From Thermohalobaculum sediminis (GTDB taxonomy: Bacteria; Pseudomonadota; Alphaproteobacteria; Rhodobacterales; Rhodobacteraceae): 64,000 bases of DNA. The notes under the pieces were generated by a model. The model was not told where the DNA came from. It did no database searches and saw nothing but the letters and a program-made list of their open reading frames with translations. Each line of letters begins with the position of its first letter. The stretch's first letter is position 1. Both the position numbers and the translations under genes were made by a program. Positions 28,405-37,309 of the stretch are shown piece after piece. The stretch spans positions 124,001 to 188,000 of the forward strand of contig NZ_JAMFKN010000007.1 of NCBI RefSeq assembly GCF_023487995.1, written 5' to 3'.

Positions 28405-29112
28405 ATGCAGGATTTCACAGAGCCTTTCAGCCTCGCGCTGCGCCTGATCCTGGCAGGCGACGCGGAGCTTCTGGGCATCGTCCTTCTGTCCCTGCGGGTC
28501 AGCCTCTCGGCGGTGCTGATCGCGGCCCTCATCGGCATGCCGCTGGGCGCGGTGCTGGCGGTGGGCCGCTTCCCCGGCAGGGCCGCGCTCGTCGTCACCG
28601 TGAACGCGCTGATGGGGCTTCCCCCGGTCGTCGTGGGGCTGGTGATCTATCTCCTGCTCTCGAATGCCGGACCGCTCGGCGTCCTGCAGCTTCTCTACAC
28701 CCCGACCGCGATGATCATCGCGCAGGTCGTGCTGGTGACGCCCATCATCGCCGCGCTGAGCCGGCAGGTGATCGAGGATCTCAACGGCGAATATGCCGAA
28801 CAGCTCCGCTCGCTCGGCGTCTCGCGCGTGGCCTCGGTGCCGACGCTGCTGTGGGACGGGCGCTACAGCCTGATGACAGCCTTCCTCGCCGGATTCGGCC
28901 GTGCCATCGCCGAGGTGGGCGCCGTCATCATCGTCGGCGGCAACATCAACCACGTGACCCGGGTGATGACCACGACCATCGCGCTCGAGACGTCGAAGGG
29001 CAACCTCGCGCTCGCGCTGGCGCTGGGCATCATCCTGGTGGCGATCGCCATCGCGGTGAACGCGGCGGTGGGGCTCATGCGCGGCTCCGAGCGGCAGGTG
29101 GCCCATGCGTGA
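28405..29112 (+). CDS. tupB: Tungstate ABC transporter permease
   Basis: A 235-residue permease with about five helices and the coupling region EQLRSLGVSRVASVPTLLWD. The ending helices contain AEVGAVIIVGGNINHVTRVMTT, which is characteristic of TupB/WtpB-type oxyanion permeases. Its 3' end overlaps the ATPase gene and the binding protein that follows carries the TupA signature, so the three form one tungstate uptake unit. Confidence 0.85.
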   Translation: MQDFTEPFSLALRLILAGDAELLGIVLLSLRVSLSAVLIAALIGMPLGAVLAVGRFPGRAALVVTVNALMGLPPVVVGLVIYLLLSNAGPLGVLQLLYTPTAMIIAQVVLVTPIIAALSRQVIEDLNGEYAEQLRSLGVSRVASVPTLLWDGRYSLMTAFLAGFGRAIAEVGAVIIVGGNINHVTRVMTTTIALETSKGNLALALALGIILVAIAIAVNAAVGLMRGSERQVAHA

Positions 29113-29866
29113 CGCGGGAGCGATCGCGCCGTCCGCCATCCACGCGGCACGGGGCATCCTGCCGTTGTCCGCCGAGGGGCTGGTCCTGCGCATGGCCGGG
29201 CAGACTCTGATCGACATCGCGCGGCTGACGATCGACGAGGGCGGCCCCACCATGGTCATGGGCCCGAACGGCGCCGGCAAGAGCATCCTGCTGCGCCTGC
29301 TGCACGGGCTGATCGAGCCGGACGCGGGCCGCATTCTCTGGGCCGGCCAGCCCGCGCGGGCAGGCATCCGGCTGCGGCAGGCGATGGTGTTCCAGCGGCC
29401 CGTCCTGCTGCGCCGCTCGGTTGCCGCGAACATCGACTATGCACTCAAGGTAAACGGCGTCCCGCGCGTCCGGCGCCCGGCAGCCGTGGCCCGGGCGCTG
29501 GCACTGGGCGGCCTCGAGCCGCAGGCGCGCCAGCCCGCGCGCACCCTGTCGGGCGGCGAGCAGCAGCGCCTCGCGCTGGTGCGCGCGCTGGCGGTCGAGC
29601 CCGAGATCCTGTTCCTAGACGAACCCACCGCGAGCCTCGATCCCGCCGCCACCGCGGCGATCGAGCGGCTGATCGCCGATGCAGCCGCGCGCGGCACCAA
29701 GATCGTGATGGTGACCCACGATCCCGGCCAGGCCCGCCGCCTCGGCGCCGAGGTCGTATTCATGCATCGCGGACGCATTGCCGAGCACACGGACGCGGAC
29801 GCGTTCTTCAGGCAGCCCGGCTCGCGCGAGGCGCGCGCTTTCCTTGCGGGCGAACTGGTGCTCTGA
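29105..29866 (+). CDS. tupC: Tungstate ABC transporter ATPase
   Basis: A 253-residue ATPase with Walker A MGPNGAGKSILL, signature TLSGGEQQRLALVRAL and Walker B ILFLDEPTASLDP. The start at 29105 overlaps tupB by eight bases. There is no C-terminal MOP domain of the kind seen in ModC, which fits a TupC rather than a molybdate ATPase. Confidence 0.85.
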   Translation: MRDAGAIAPSAIHAARGILPLSAEGLVLRMAGQTLIDIARLTIDEGGPTMVMGPNGAGKSILLRLLHGLIEPDAGRILWAGQPARAGIRLRQAMVFQRPVLLRRSVAANIDYALKVNGVPRVRRPAAVARALALGGLEPQARQPARTLSGGEQQRLALVRALAVEPEILFLDEPTASLDPAATAAIERLIADAAARGTKIVMVTHDPGQARRLGAEVVFMHRGRIAEHTDADAFFRQPGSREARAFLAGELVL

Positions 29867-29897
29867 CCCGACCCGATCCAGAACAAGCGGAGGACTT

Positions 29898-30746
29898 ATG
29901 CTCAGACGTCAATTCATCGGTATGGCATTCGCCCTCGTGGCAGGCCTTGGCCTCGCGGCCCCTCAGGCGCAGGCCGCCGAGCGATTCATCATCGTCCAGT
30001 CGACCACTTCGACCGCCAATTCGGGCCTGCTCGATGCGATCCTTCCGGCCTTCACCGACAAGACCGGCATCGAGGTCCGCGTGGTCGCGGTGGGCACCGG
30101 GCAGGCGATCAAGAACGCCACGAACGGCGACGGCGACGTCCTCCTAGTGCACGCGAAATCCGCCGAGGAGAAATTCGTGGCCGAAGGCTGGGGCGTCGAG
30201 CGCTTCAACGTCATGTACAACGACTTCGTGGTCGTGGGACCCGCAGCCGACCCAGCAGGCATCAAGGGCAGCGCGGACGTGGTCGCGGCGATGAAGAAGA
30301 TCGCCGCCGCGGGCGCGCCCTTCGCCTCGCGCGGCGACGACTCGGGCACCCACAAGGCCGAGCTGAAGCTGTGGAAGGAGGCGGGCGTCGACGTGGCCGC
30401 CGCCTCGGGCGGCTGGTATCGAGAGACCGGCTCGGGCATGGGCGCGACGCTCAACGCGGGCGTCGGCATGGGCGCCTATGTGCTGACCGACCGCGCGACC
30501 TGGATCAGCTTCGGCAACAAGGGCGACTTCGGCGTGGCGGTCGAGGGCGACCAGCGGCTGTTCAACCAGTATGGCGTCATCCTGGTGAACCCGCAGAAGC
30601 ACCCGAACGTCAAGGCCGGGGACGGGCAGGCCTTCATCGACTGGCTGACCGGCCCCGAGGGGCAGAAGGCCATCGCCGGCTTCACGATCGAGGGCCAGCA
30701 GCTGTTCTTCCCGAACGCCGCACGCAAGCCCGCCGTGCAGGGCTGA
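29898..30746 (+). CDS. tupA: Tungstate-binding periplasmic protein
   Basis: A 282-residue secreted protein. The signal peptide ends at about AQAAE (residue 26), and mature residues begin RFIIVQSTTSTANSGLL, in which TTST-NSGLL is the TupA oxyanion-binding signature. SRGDDSGTHKAE is the second ligand-binding block. The ATG at 29898 follows GCGGAGGACTT. TupA proteins bind tungstate very tightly for tungsten or molybdenum cofactor enzymes. Confidence 0.92.
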   Translation: MLRRQFIGMAFALVAGLGLAAPQAQAAERFIIVQSTTSTANSGLLDAILPAFTDKTGIEVRVVAVGTGQAIKNATNGDGDVLLVHAKSAEEKFVAEGWGVERFNVMYNDFVVVGPAADPAGIKGSADVVAAMKKIAAAGAPFASRGDDSGTHKAELKLWKEAGVDVAAASGGWYRETGSGMGATLNAGVGMGAYVLTDRATWISFGNKGDFGVAVEGDQRLFNQYGVILVNPQKHPNVKAGDGQAFIDWLTGPEGQKAIAGFTIEGQQLFFPNAARKPAVQG

Positions 30747-30826
30747 GGGACGCGGGACCAGGCCTCGCACATGGCGCCTCCGGGCCGCGGTTTCCCGCGT
30801 GAGGTCGCGGCTCTGGAATTGTCGTG

Positions 30827-30850
30827 GAACGACTTTCCCAACGACTTTCC
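30827..30850. repeat. Tandem 12-base repeat between tupA and the HTH-PBP gene
   Basis: AACGACTTTCCC occurs twice head to tail. The first copy overlaps a small palindrome, GTCGTGGAACGAC (30820-30832). It lies between the convergent tupA and regulator genes, so a role in termination or binding is possible but unsupported. Confidence 0.5.
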
Positions 30851-30922
30851 CGGAGCCGATAACCGGCTGTCAGCCTGCCCGCCCGACATTGGCGCCGTGC
30901 GCTGCTACAGCCCGTGGCGGCC

Positions 30923-31816
30923 TCAGCCCACCGGCGCGTTGTAGTGCACCGCGCCGAGCGCCGCGATGCCGTAGCCGCCGCTCTCGGCCGCGCGGACACG
31001 GAAGGGCTCGGAGCCGAGAAAGCGCAGAAGCCGCTGGAACTGCGGCTCGAACCAGCTCCGCCGCCAGACGGCGAGGTCGTAGCGCTCCTCGATCAGCGGC
31101 ACGAAGCCGAGGCCGAACTGCCGCGCGACGCCGGCAAGGCCGAAGGCCGCGTCGGCCTTGCCCTCGAGCACGGCCAGCGCCACGTCAGCCTCGGTCCGCG
31201 ACGGCGTGAGCGGGCCGGGAAGCCCGTCCGGGTCGAGGCCCGCGGCGCGCGCCTGGTCCTCGAACAGGCGCTGGCTGGCGGCGCCGGGCTGGCGGCGCGC
31301 AACGCGGCGCCCCCCGAGATCGCCGATGCCCTCGATCCGCAGGGGATTGCCCGCGGCCACGACGAGGCCGCGCCGGCGCCGAGCGAACTCGACGAGGACC
31401 ACCGGCTCGCCCGGCAACCGGCCCGACAGCGTGGCCACGTTCCATCCGCCATCCGGCTCATGCAAGTGCAGCGCGCAGGCCGCCGCCTCGCGCCGCGCGA
31501 AGCGCTCGAGACCGTCGAGGCTGCCGTCGAAGAACGCCGCGAGCCCGCTGCCCGACTCGCGCAGCGCCCATTCCAGCAGCGGATCATGGCTTCCCGCGAG
31601 GATCGGCGGCGGCGGCGCGTCCGTCCCCGGCCCCGAGCGCGAGGCGGCGATCCAGGCATCGACCTCGTGGCGCGGGAACAGGAGCTTCCCCACGACGCGC
31701 ACGCAGGGCACGTCGCCGCTGGCCGCGAGGTCGTAGACCTTGCGCTCCTTGATGCGCAGGAGGTCTGCGAGCTCGCGCGTCGTGAGGTAGGCAGGTGTCG
31801 TGACATTCTCGGTCAT
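30923..31816 (-). CDS. Excisionase-type HTH with PBP-like ligand domain, probable oxyanion regulator
   Basis: A 297-residue one-component regulator. Residues about 10-57 form a MerR/excisionase-family helix-turn-helix (LTTRELADLLRIKERKVYDL). The rest, from about residue 75, resembles the PBP_like domain of molybdate-type regulators, with FGLAGVARQFGLGFVPL and YDLAVWRRSWF. Proteins of this build are usually found beside molybdate or tungstate transporters, and tupBCA ends 176 bases away. However, its ATG overlaps the stop of the histidine kinase, so it belongs to the minus-strand operon. Confidence 0.75.
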   Translation of the reverse strand: MTENVTTPAYLTTRELADLLRIKERKVYDLAASGDVPCVRVVGKLLFPRHEVDAWIAASRSGPGTDAPPPPILAGSHDPLLEWALRESGSGLAAFFDGSLDGLERFARREAAACALHLHEPDGGWNVATLSGRLPGEPVVLVEFARRRRGLVVAAGNPLRIEGIGDLGGRRVARRQPGAASQRLFEDQARAAGLDPDGLPGPLTPSRTEADVALAVLEGKADAAFGLAGVARQFGLGFVPLIEERYDLAVWRRSWFEPQFQRLLRFLGSEPFRVRAAESGGYGIAALGAVHYNAPVG

Positions 31817-33249
31817 GCGGGGTCTTCTATCGCCGGGCAGGCTGGGGCGCCAGAGGCAGCCGTAGCACCCGCGGCCCCGCCGGACGCCGCCACCGCGCGG
31901 CCAGTCCCGAACACCAGCGCGGCATGCAGGCCCGGCGCGTGATCCTCGAGCACCAAAGACGCATCGTGCAGCCGCGCGACCGCATCGACCAGCGCAAGCC
32001 CGAGCCCCGCGCCGCCCGCGCCGCGGCTGGGATCGAGCCGCGCGAAGCGCTGGCGTACCCGCTCACGCTCGGCGGCAGGGATGCCGGGGCCGTGGTCGGC
32101 GACCGACAGCACCGGCGCCCGCCCCACCGTCCGGGCCGAAATGCGGATCGGTGTGCCCGCGGGCGCGTGCCGCAACGCATTGTCCACGAGGTTCGCCAGC
32201 GCTTGCGCGAGAAGCTGGGGATGGCCGCGCACGCACAGCGGCCCCTCGGTCTCGGCCTCGAGCGCAAGGCCGCGTTCCTCGGCCGCCGCGGCGTAGAGTT
32301 CGGCCACGTCGCGCCCGATGCGCGCCAGATCGACCGTCTCGAACTGCTCGGCGCCGATGCCCGCCTCGATGCGCGAGAGGTCGAGGAGCGTGGTCGCCAT
32401 GGCCAGCACCGTCTCGGCCTCGGCCCGCGCGCGGCGCACGAGGTCAAGGCGCGCCTCGGCCGGCGCCGCCTCGTCGAGCGCGCCGTCGATGTGGCGGATC
32501 AACCGGCCGAGCGGGCTGCGCAGGTCGTGCGCGAGGCTGTCGGTCACCATGCGAAGGTCGCCCACCAGCCCCGAGATCCGGTCGAGCATGGCATTGAGCG
32601 TGCCGGCGAGGCGGTCGAACTCGTCGCCCGCGCCGCTGACCGCAATGCGGCGGTCGAGCGCGCCGCCCATGATCGCCTGCGCCGTGCCCGCGATCCCATC
32701 GATACGCCGAAGGATCAGGCGCGACAGCAGCCAGCCCGTGCCCAGCGCCATCAGCGCCATCGCCGCGAGGCCCCAGCCCAGCGCGCGGAGCAGCGTCGCA
32801 TCGAACGCCGCGCGCGCCGCCACGTCGCGCCCGACCAGCAGCCGCTCGCCCCGCCCAAGCCGGATCGACACCGCCGAGATCGTCGTCGGCCGCTCGGCGT
32901 CGAGGCGGTAGAGCTCGAGCGTGACCCAGCCGCCGCCGGGGACGACGCCGGGCGGCCAGTCCGCGAGGTTGCCGGCGATGCGACGGCCCAGCGCGTCGGT
33001 CAGCAGGTAGACCTCGTCCCGGCCGCCGGGCCGGTCGAGCCGGCGCTCGACCGCGGTGGCGAGCCCCGGCAGGCCGGCGCGGCGGTAGTCGTCGGCCAGC
33101 CCGCGCAGCTCGGCCTCGACCACGGCGCGCTGCTCGGCGTCGATCACGCCGCCGGCGCGCCAGTAGACGAAGCCCAGCACCAGCGCCGTCGCCAGCGCAA
33201 CCAGCACCAGATGCGCGGCGACGAGGCGGGTCGTGGCGTTGCGGGCCAC
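31813..33249 (-). CDS. Sensor histidine kinase with HAMP domain
   Basis: A 478-residue inner-membrane kinase. A first helix lies at about 10-28, a periplasmic domain at about 30-155, a second helix at about 158-180, then HAMP. The H box is DSLAHDLRSPLGRLIRHI, the N box ANLVDNALRHAP, and G boxes VADHGPGIP and GAGLGLALV. The start is a GTG (33249) three bases after the response-regulator stop. With the DegP-type gene upstream, an envelope-stress input is plausible. Confidence 0.9.
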   Translation of the reverse strand: MARNATTRLVAAHLVLVALATALVLGFVYWRAGGVIDAEQRAVVEAELRGLADDYRRAGLPGLATAVERRLDRPGGRDEVYLLTDALGRRIAGNLADWPPGVVPGGGWVTLELYRLDAERPTTISAVSIRLGRGERLLVGRDVAARAAFDATLLRALGWGLAAMALMALGTGWLLSRLILRRIDGIAGTAQAIMGGALDRRIAVSGAGDEFDRLAGTLNAMLDRISGLVGDLRMVTDSLAHDLRSPLGRLIRHIDGALDEAAPAEARLDLVRRARAEAETVLAMATTLLDLSRIEAGIGAEQFETVDLARIGRDVAELYAAAAEERGLALEAETEGPLCVRGHPQLLAQALANLVDNALRHAPAGTPIRISARTVGRAPVLSVADHGPGIPAAERERVRQRFARLDPSRGAGGAGLGLALVDAVARLHDASLVLEDHAPGLHAALVFGTGRAVAASGGAAGATAASGAPACPAIEDPA

Positions 33250-33252
33250 GCC

Positions 33253-33942
33253 TCAGCCCTCCGCCGACATCATGTAGCCGGCGCCGCGCACGGTGTGGAT
33301 GAGGGGGGCCTCGCCCTCCGCGTCGATCTTGCGGCGCAGGCGGCTGACATGGACGTCGATGACGTTGGTCCGGGGGTCGAAATGATAATCCCAGATGCCC
33401 TCGAGCAGCATTGTCCGGGTCACGATCCGGCCCTGACGGCGCATCAGGAACTCGAGGATCTGGAACTCGCGCGGCTGCAGCTCGATCTGCCGCCCTGCGC
33501 GCTCGGCCCGCCTCGCGATCAGATCGAGCGCGAGATCGCCGCAGGCGAGCGCGGTCTCGACCTCGCCGCGCGGCTCGGCGGGGCGGCGCAGCACCGCCTC
33601 GAGACGCGCCTCGAGCTCGGCGAACGAGAAGGGCTTGACGAGATAGTCGTCGGCGCCCGCACGAAGCCCGCGCACCCGCTCGTCGATCGCGCTCATTGCG
33701 GTCAGCAGGATGGCGGGCTGCGCCACCCCGGCGGCGCGCGCCGATTTCAGCAGGCTGAGGCCGTCGAGATCGGGCAGCATCCGGTCGAGCACGAGGGCGT
33801 CGAACCCGCCGCCCGTCGCGAGATAGAGGCCGTCGCGCCCCGAGCCGGTGGCCTCGACGAGGTAGCCGGCCTGCGTCAGCCCGCGCGCGATGTAGTCGCG
33901 CGTCTCGGCGTCGTCCTCGACCAGCAGGATGCGGCGCGGCAT
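33253..33942 (-). CDS. OmpR/PhoB-type response regulator
   Basis: A 229-residue two-domain regulator. The receiver has EDDAETRDY, the phosphoacceptor in LVLDRMLPDLDG, the LTAMS switch and LVKPFSFAEL; the C-terminal winged helix contains LEGIWDYHFDPRTNVIDVHV. GGAGG precedes the ATG. It is paired with the kinase that follows immediately. Confidence 0.94.
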   Translation of the reverse strand: MPRRILLVEDDAETRDYIARGLTQAGYLVEATGSGRDGLYLATGGGFDALVLDRMLPDLDGLSLLKSARAAGVAQPAILLTAMSAIDERVRGLRAGADDYLVKPFSFAELEARLEAVLRRPAEPRGEVETALACGDLALDLIARRAERAGRQIELQPREFQILEFLMRRQGRIVTRTMLLEGIWDYHFDPRTNVIDVHVSRLRRKIDAEGEAPLIHTVRGAGYMMSAEG

Positions 33943-34055
33943 TCCCTTCCTCCCGGCGGCCTCGCGGACCGCGTCGGCCTTCGCTCGCGGCCAATCTAGG
34001 CGAAGCGGGGGCCGGGCGGAATGCCCGCCCCCCGCGATCGGCTATCACACGGCGC

Positions 34056-35522
34056 TCAGGCCAGCGGCACGCCGATGAAGATCTGCGCCGCGCCACGCGC
34101 CACCTTGACGAGCACCGAGTCCTTCTCCGCCGCGGCGATCGCGCTGGCCACCTCGGCAGGCTCGCGGACCGTCTTTCCGGCGACCGACAGGATCACGTCA
34201 CCCACCCGCAGCCCGGCTTTCGCTGCATGGCCGCCGGCGGCGAGCGAGGTCACGACCACGCCCTCGGCATCCGCGTCGAGCCCGAGCTGGTCGCGCACCG
34301 CCGGCGTGAGCGGGGCGAGCGTCGCGCCGATGCGCTCGGACGGCGCGGCCTCGCCATGCGTGTCGCGGGCGCTCGCCAGCCGCTCGCCGTCGAGCACGCC
34401 AAGCTCGATGGTCACGTCCTGGCGCGCGCCGTCACGCTGGATGGCGAGCCGTGCCTCCTCGCCCGGACGCGCCGCGGCCACCAGCTTGGGCAGGTCGCGG
34501 ACTGCCGTGATCTCGGTCCCGTCGAAGGCGAGGATCAGGTCGCCGCTTTGCAGCGTGCCGTCGGCCGGGCTGCCCGGCACGACCTCCGAGACGATCACGC
34601 CCTGCGGCGCGTCAAGGCCGAGCGCATCGGCGATGCCCTCGGTCACCGGCTGGATCGAGACGCCGAGCCAGCCGCGCGCGACCATGCCCTGCTCGCGCAA
34701 CTGCGCGACCACCTCGCTGACGACGTTCGAGGGGATGGCGAAGCCCACGCCGACCGAGCCGCCGTTCGGCGAGTAGATGGCCGAGTTCACGCCGATCACC
34801 TCGCCATCGAGGTTCAGCAGCGGCCCTCCCGAATTGCCCCGGTTGATCGCGGCATCGGTCTGGATGAAGTCGAGATAAGGCCCGGCCTGGATGTCGCGGC
34901 CCAGCGCAGAGACGATCCCGCGGGTCACCGTCCCGCCGAGGCCGAAGGGGTTGCCGACCGCGATCACGTCCTCGCCCACGCGCAGGCCATCGCTGTCGCC
35001 GAGCGCGAGATGCGGCAGGTCCGCGCCGTCGATCCTGATGAGCGCGAGGTCGGTCCGCGGGTCGGTGCCGACGATCTCGGCGCCGAACTCGCGGTCGTCG
35101 GCGAAGCGCACGGTGACCTTGGCCGCGTCCTCGACGACGTGGTTGTTCGTGACGATGTAGCCGTCCGCCGCGATAACGAAGCCCGAGCCGATCGAGACGC
35201 CGCCCTCGCCGTGCCGCGGCGCATCGCCCGGGCCCTCGGGCGCGGGGAAGCCGCGCGGCAGGCCGAACTGGCGAAAGAATTCCTCGAAGGGTGAGCCCGG
35301 TCCGAACTGGCTCGGGGCGTCCATATGCGTTTCGCTTGCCATTTCGGGCTCGGCAAGGATCGTGACGACCGCGGGCTGCACGCGCTCGACCAGGTCGGCG
35401 ATCTCGCCGCGCCCGGCCTCGGCACGCGCGAGCGGGGTCCACAGGATCGCGGTAGCGGCAAGCATTCCCAGGGCAGCGGGCGCCGCGCGCCGTGCTGCCG
35501 TGCCGCTCGATATCTGGGGCAT
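34056..35522 (-). CDS. Periplasmic Do-type serine protease (DegP/DegQ/MucD family)
   Basis: A 488-residue HtrA protease with signal peptide ending around LARAEA. The triad is visible as His in TNNHVVEDA, Asp in DPRTDLALI and Ser in NRGNSGGPLL, followed by two PDZ domains (about 275-370 and 385-480). Of two close ATG codons, 35522 is chosen because GGAGG lies six bases before it, while it almost touches the other (35528). It degrades or refolds misfolded envelope proteins. It is the first gene of a set running into the two-component genes, 113 bases downstream. Confidence 0.93.
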   Translation of the reverse strand: MPQISSGTAARRAAPAALGMLAATAILWTPLARAEAGRGEIADLVERVQPAVVTILAEPEMASETHMDAPSQFGPGSPFEEFFRQFGLPRGFPAPEGPGDAPRHGEGGVSIGSGFVIAADGYIVTNNHVVEDAAKVTVRFADDREFGAEIVGTDPRTDLALIRIDGADLPHLALGDSDGLRVGEDVIAVGNPFGLGGTVTRGIVSALGRDIQAGPYLDFIQTDAAINRGNSGGPLLNLDGEVIGVNSAIYSPNGGSVGVGFAIPSNVVSEVVAQLREQGMVARGWLGVSIQPVTEGIADALGLDAPQGVIVSEVVPGSPADGTLQSGDLILAFDGTEITAVRDLPKLVAAARPGEEARLAIQRDGARQDVTIELGVLDGERLASARDTHGEAAPSERIGATLAPLTPAVRDQLGLDADAEGVVVTSLAAGGHAAKAGLRVGDVILSVAGKTVREPAEVASAIAAAEKDSVLVKVARGAAQIFIGVPLA

Positions 35523-35602
35523 TGGCATCCTCCGTCTCGGTTGACGGCCCGCCGGATCGCGGGCTTCCGCCAGAGATGGAGGCAACCGATGGAGGCGGCT
35601 TT

Positions 35603-35634
35603 GCCGGAACATGAAGATTTTTTCATGTTCCGGC
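35603..35634. repeat. Perfect 13-base inverted repeat between the methyltransferase and degP-type genes
   Basis: GCCGGAACATGAA and TTCATGTTCCGGC flank a six-base loop. The hairpin is 42 bases past the methyltransferase stop and 81 bases before the protease ATG, on the same strand. Neither side has a clear T tract after the stem, although the loop is T-rich. It may end the methyltransferase transcript, or act as an operator for the protease operon. Confidence 0.7.
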
Positions 35635-35675
35635 TTGCGGGCGCCGCCACGGCGCCCGCACAGCCTGCGGGGCGC

Positions 35676-36458
35676 TCAGCCCGGCTTGTGCGCACGGAAC
35701 AGGTGCGGGCAATGCTCGCCGGTGTCGAGCACCACGATCATCGTCTTCCAGGTGCGGATCTGGCGGTCGATCTCGGCGGGCGAGAGCATCGCGTCGAACT
35801 CGGCCCGCTCGGGCCCCTCCAGCCGCGCGAGGTCCTTGCGCATCTCGACCCGGAAGAACGGGTTGCGGTTGTCGAGCACGATGTCGGTGAAGCCCGCCGC
35901 CGCCAGCGCCTCGCGGTAGCGCCGGGGCGAGGCCATGCCGAAGTCGAGGTCCTCGGCCGCGAGATAGGTCTTCATCTCGGGGCTCGGCTCGCCGTCATGG
36001 CTGATCAGCCAGTCCGAGGCCGCGAACCAGCCGCCCGGCTTCAGCACGCGGAAGACCTCGCGCGCCAGGAAGTCCTTGTCGTGGATATGGACGATCGAGT
36101 CCTTCGAGAACACCACGTCGACCGAGGCGTCGGGCAGCGGCAGCGGCCCCGGCTCGACCTTGCGGATCTCGACCCGGCCATCGAGCCCGGCCTTGGCGAC
36201 CCGGCGCCGGGCAGTAGCGCAGCCCGGCTCCTCGACGTCGATGCCGATGACATGTGCCGCGCCGAAAGTGCGGGCAAGCTCGACCGTGATACCGCCCGCG
36301 CCGCAGCCGATGTCGAGCACGGTCTTGCCAGCGAGGTCGATGCCCGAGAGTGTGCGGCGGATCTCGTCGACCCCGCCGGGCGAGAGGTAGCCCTCGCCCC
36401 AGAGGCGTTCAAGGAACGCTATGTGCCGGTCGTCGTAGAGGTCGCCTTCGTGGCTCAT
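35676..36458 (-). CDS. Class I SAM-dependent methyltransferase
   Basis: A 260-residue methyltransferase. VLDIGCGAGGITVELA is the SAM-binding motif I, DVVFSKDSIVHI motif II and LKPGGWFAASDW motif III. LSPGGVDEI near residue 25 and the DSIVHI element resemble small-molecule N-methyltransferases such as phosphoethanolamine or glycine/sarcosine types. Its ATG overlaps the stop of the BetI-like regulator gene, tying it to amine metabolism. The acceptor is not known. Confidence 0.75.
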   Translation of the reverse strand: MSHEGDLYDDRHIAFLERLWGEGYLSPGGVDEIRRTLSGIDLAGKTVLDIGCGAGGITVELARTFGAAHVIGIDVEEPGCATARRRVAKAGLDGRVEIRKVEPGPLPLPDASVDVVFSKDSIVHIHDKDFLAREVFRVLKPGGWFAASDWLISHDGEPSPEMKTYLAAEDLDFGMASPRRYREALAAAGFTDIVLDNRNPFFRVEMRKDLARLEGPERAEFDAMLSPAEIDRQIRTWKTMIVVLDTGEHCPHLFRAHKPG

Positions 36459-37141
36459 TCCCTGTCCTCCGTGGCAGGATGGATGATCCCAGCCATGATC
36501 CGTTCGGTCGCGGCCGGGAAGAGCGCGCCGATCGCCTCGGCCGCATGGCGGATCGCCTCGGCCGGATCGGGCCAGCCGGGGGCGAGATAGTTCCTCAGCC
36601 ACAGCCCGTCGGTCACCGCGTCGATGATGACCGACAGGCTCGCGGCATCGACGGGGCCGGGATCGCGCGCGAGCAGCTCGGCCGCGATCGCCTCGAGCGC
36701 GCGCGCGCGCTCGCCGTCGAACTCGTCCGAAATCTCGGCATAGAGCGGCTTTGCCGTCGCCTGCCCCCAGAAGGCATGCCACACCGCCGTCGCCTCGGGA
36801 TTGAACACAACGGGATCGAAATCGGCGCGCACGATGGCGCAAAGCCGGTCCACCGGGTCCGGGCCCGACACCTCGTGGGCGCGGTGCCAGTTGCGGCGGT
36901 AGATGTCGTAGTGATGGCGGAACGCCGCGGCGAGCAGGCGCTCCTTGCTCTCGAAGTAGAAGACCGCCACGCCCTGGCTGAGGCCCGCCTCCTTCGAGAC
37001 GGTCGCAAGGGTGGTCGCGGCAAGCCCGTTGCGTGCCACCGAGCGCAGCGTCGCCTCGATCATCTGCAATCTGCGCCGCGCGGCGTTCTCGGCCCGCGGC
37101 TTTCTAGGTCGTCCGGTGCCTGCGTCGCCCTCTGACGGCAT
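36455..37141 (-). CDS. TetR-family repressor, BetI-like
   Basis: A 228-residue regulator with N-terminal helix-turn-helix (TTLATVSKEAGLSQGVAVFY) and a long ligand domain with AVWHAFWGQA and DGLWLRNYLAPG, features shared with the choline-sensing BetI. It is divergent from the FAD oxidoreductase gene, and a TTTGAGCGCTCAAA palindrome lies between. It probably represses its own operon, the oxidoreductase set and perhaps the distant Rieske-pot operon. The ligand may be a quaternary amine or polyamine rather than choline; no betA or betB is present. Confidence 0.82.
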   Translation of the reverse strand: MPSEGDAGTGRPRKPRAENAARRRLQMIEATLRSVARNGLAATTLATVSKEAGLSQGVAVFYFESKERLLAAAFRHHYDIYRRNWHRAHEVSGPDPVDRLCAIVRADFDPVVFNPEATAVWHAFWGQATAKPLYAEISDEFDGERARALEAIAAELLARDPGPVDAASLSVIIDAVTDGLWLRNYLAPGWPDPAEAIRHAAEAIGALFPAATERIMAGIIHPATEDRE

Positions 37142-37235
37142 TCTGATCGACCCTCCGGGCTCGAATTGGCCTCACTCAATCACAGCGCGCGCAGCATGCA
37201 AGGGGAATTTGCGGGCGGGCGCGAGCCTGTTTTTA

Positions 37236-37249
37236 TTTGAGCGCTCAAA
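37236..37249. promoter_or_regulatory. Perfect 14-base palindromic operator candidate (site 1)
   Basis: TTTGAGCGCTCAAA lies between the divergent repressor and FAD oxidoreductase genes, within an AT-rich patch. Form (TTGA-N4-TCAA) resembles BetI operators as remembered. A 12-base match occurs on the opposite strand at 54162-54173, upstream of the Rieske-pot operon. Confidence 0.7.
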
Positions 37250-37309
37250 ATAATTATTGCCGCCCAGCCGCCCGGCGGGATAGTCTGGGAAAAAGGATCG
37301 GAACACCCC

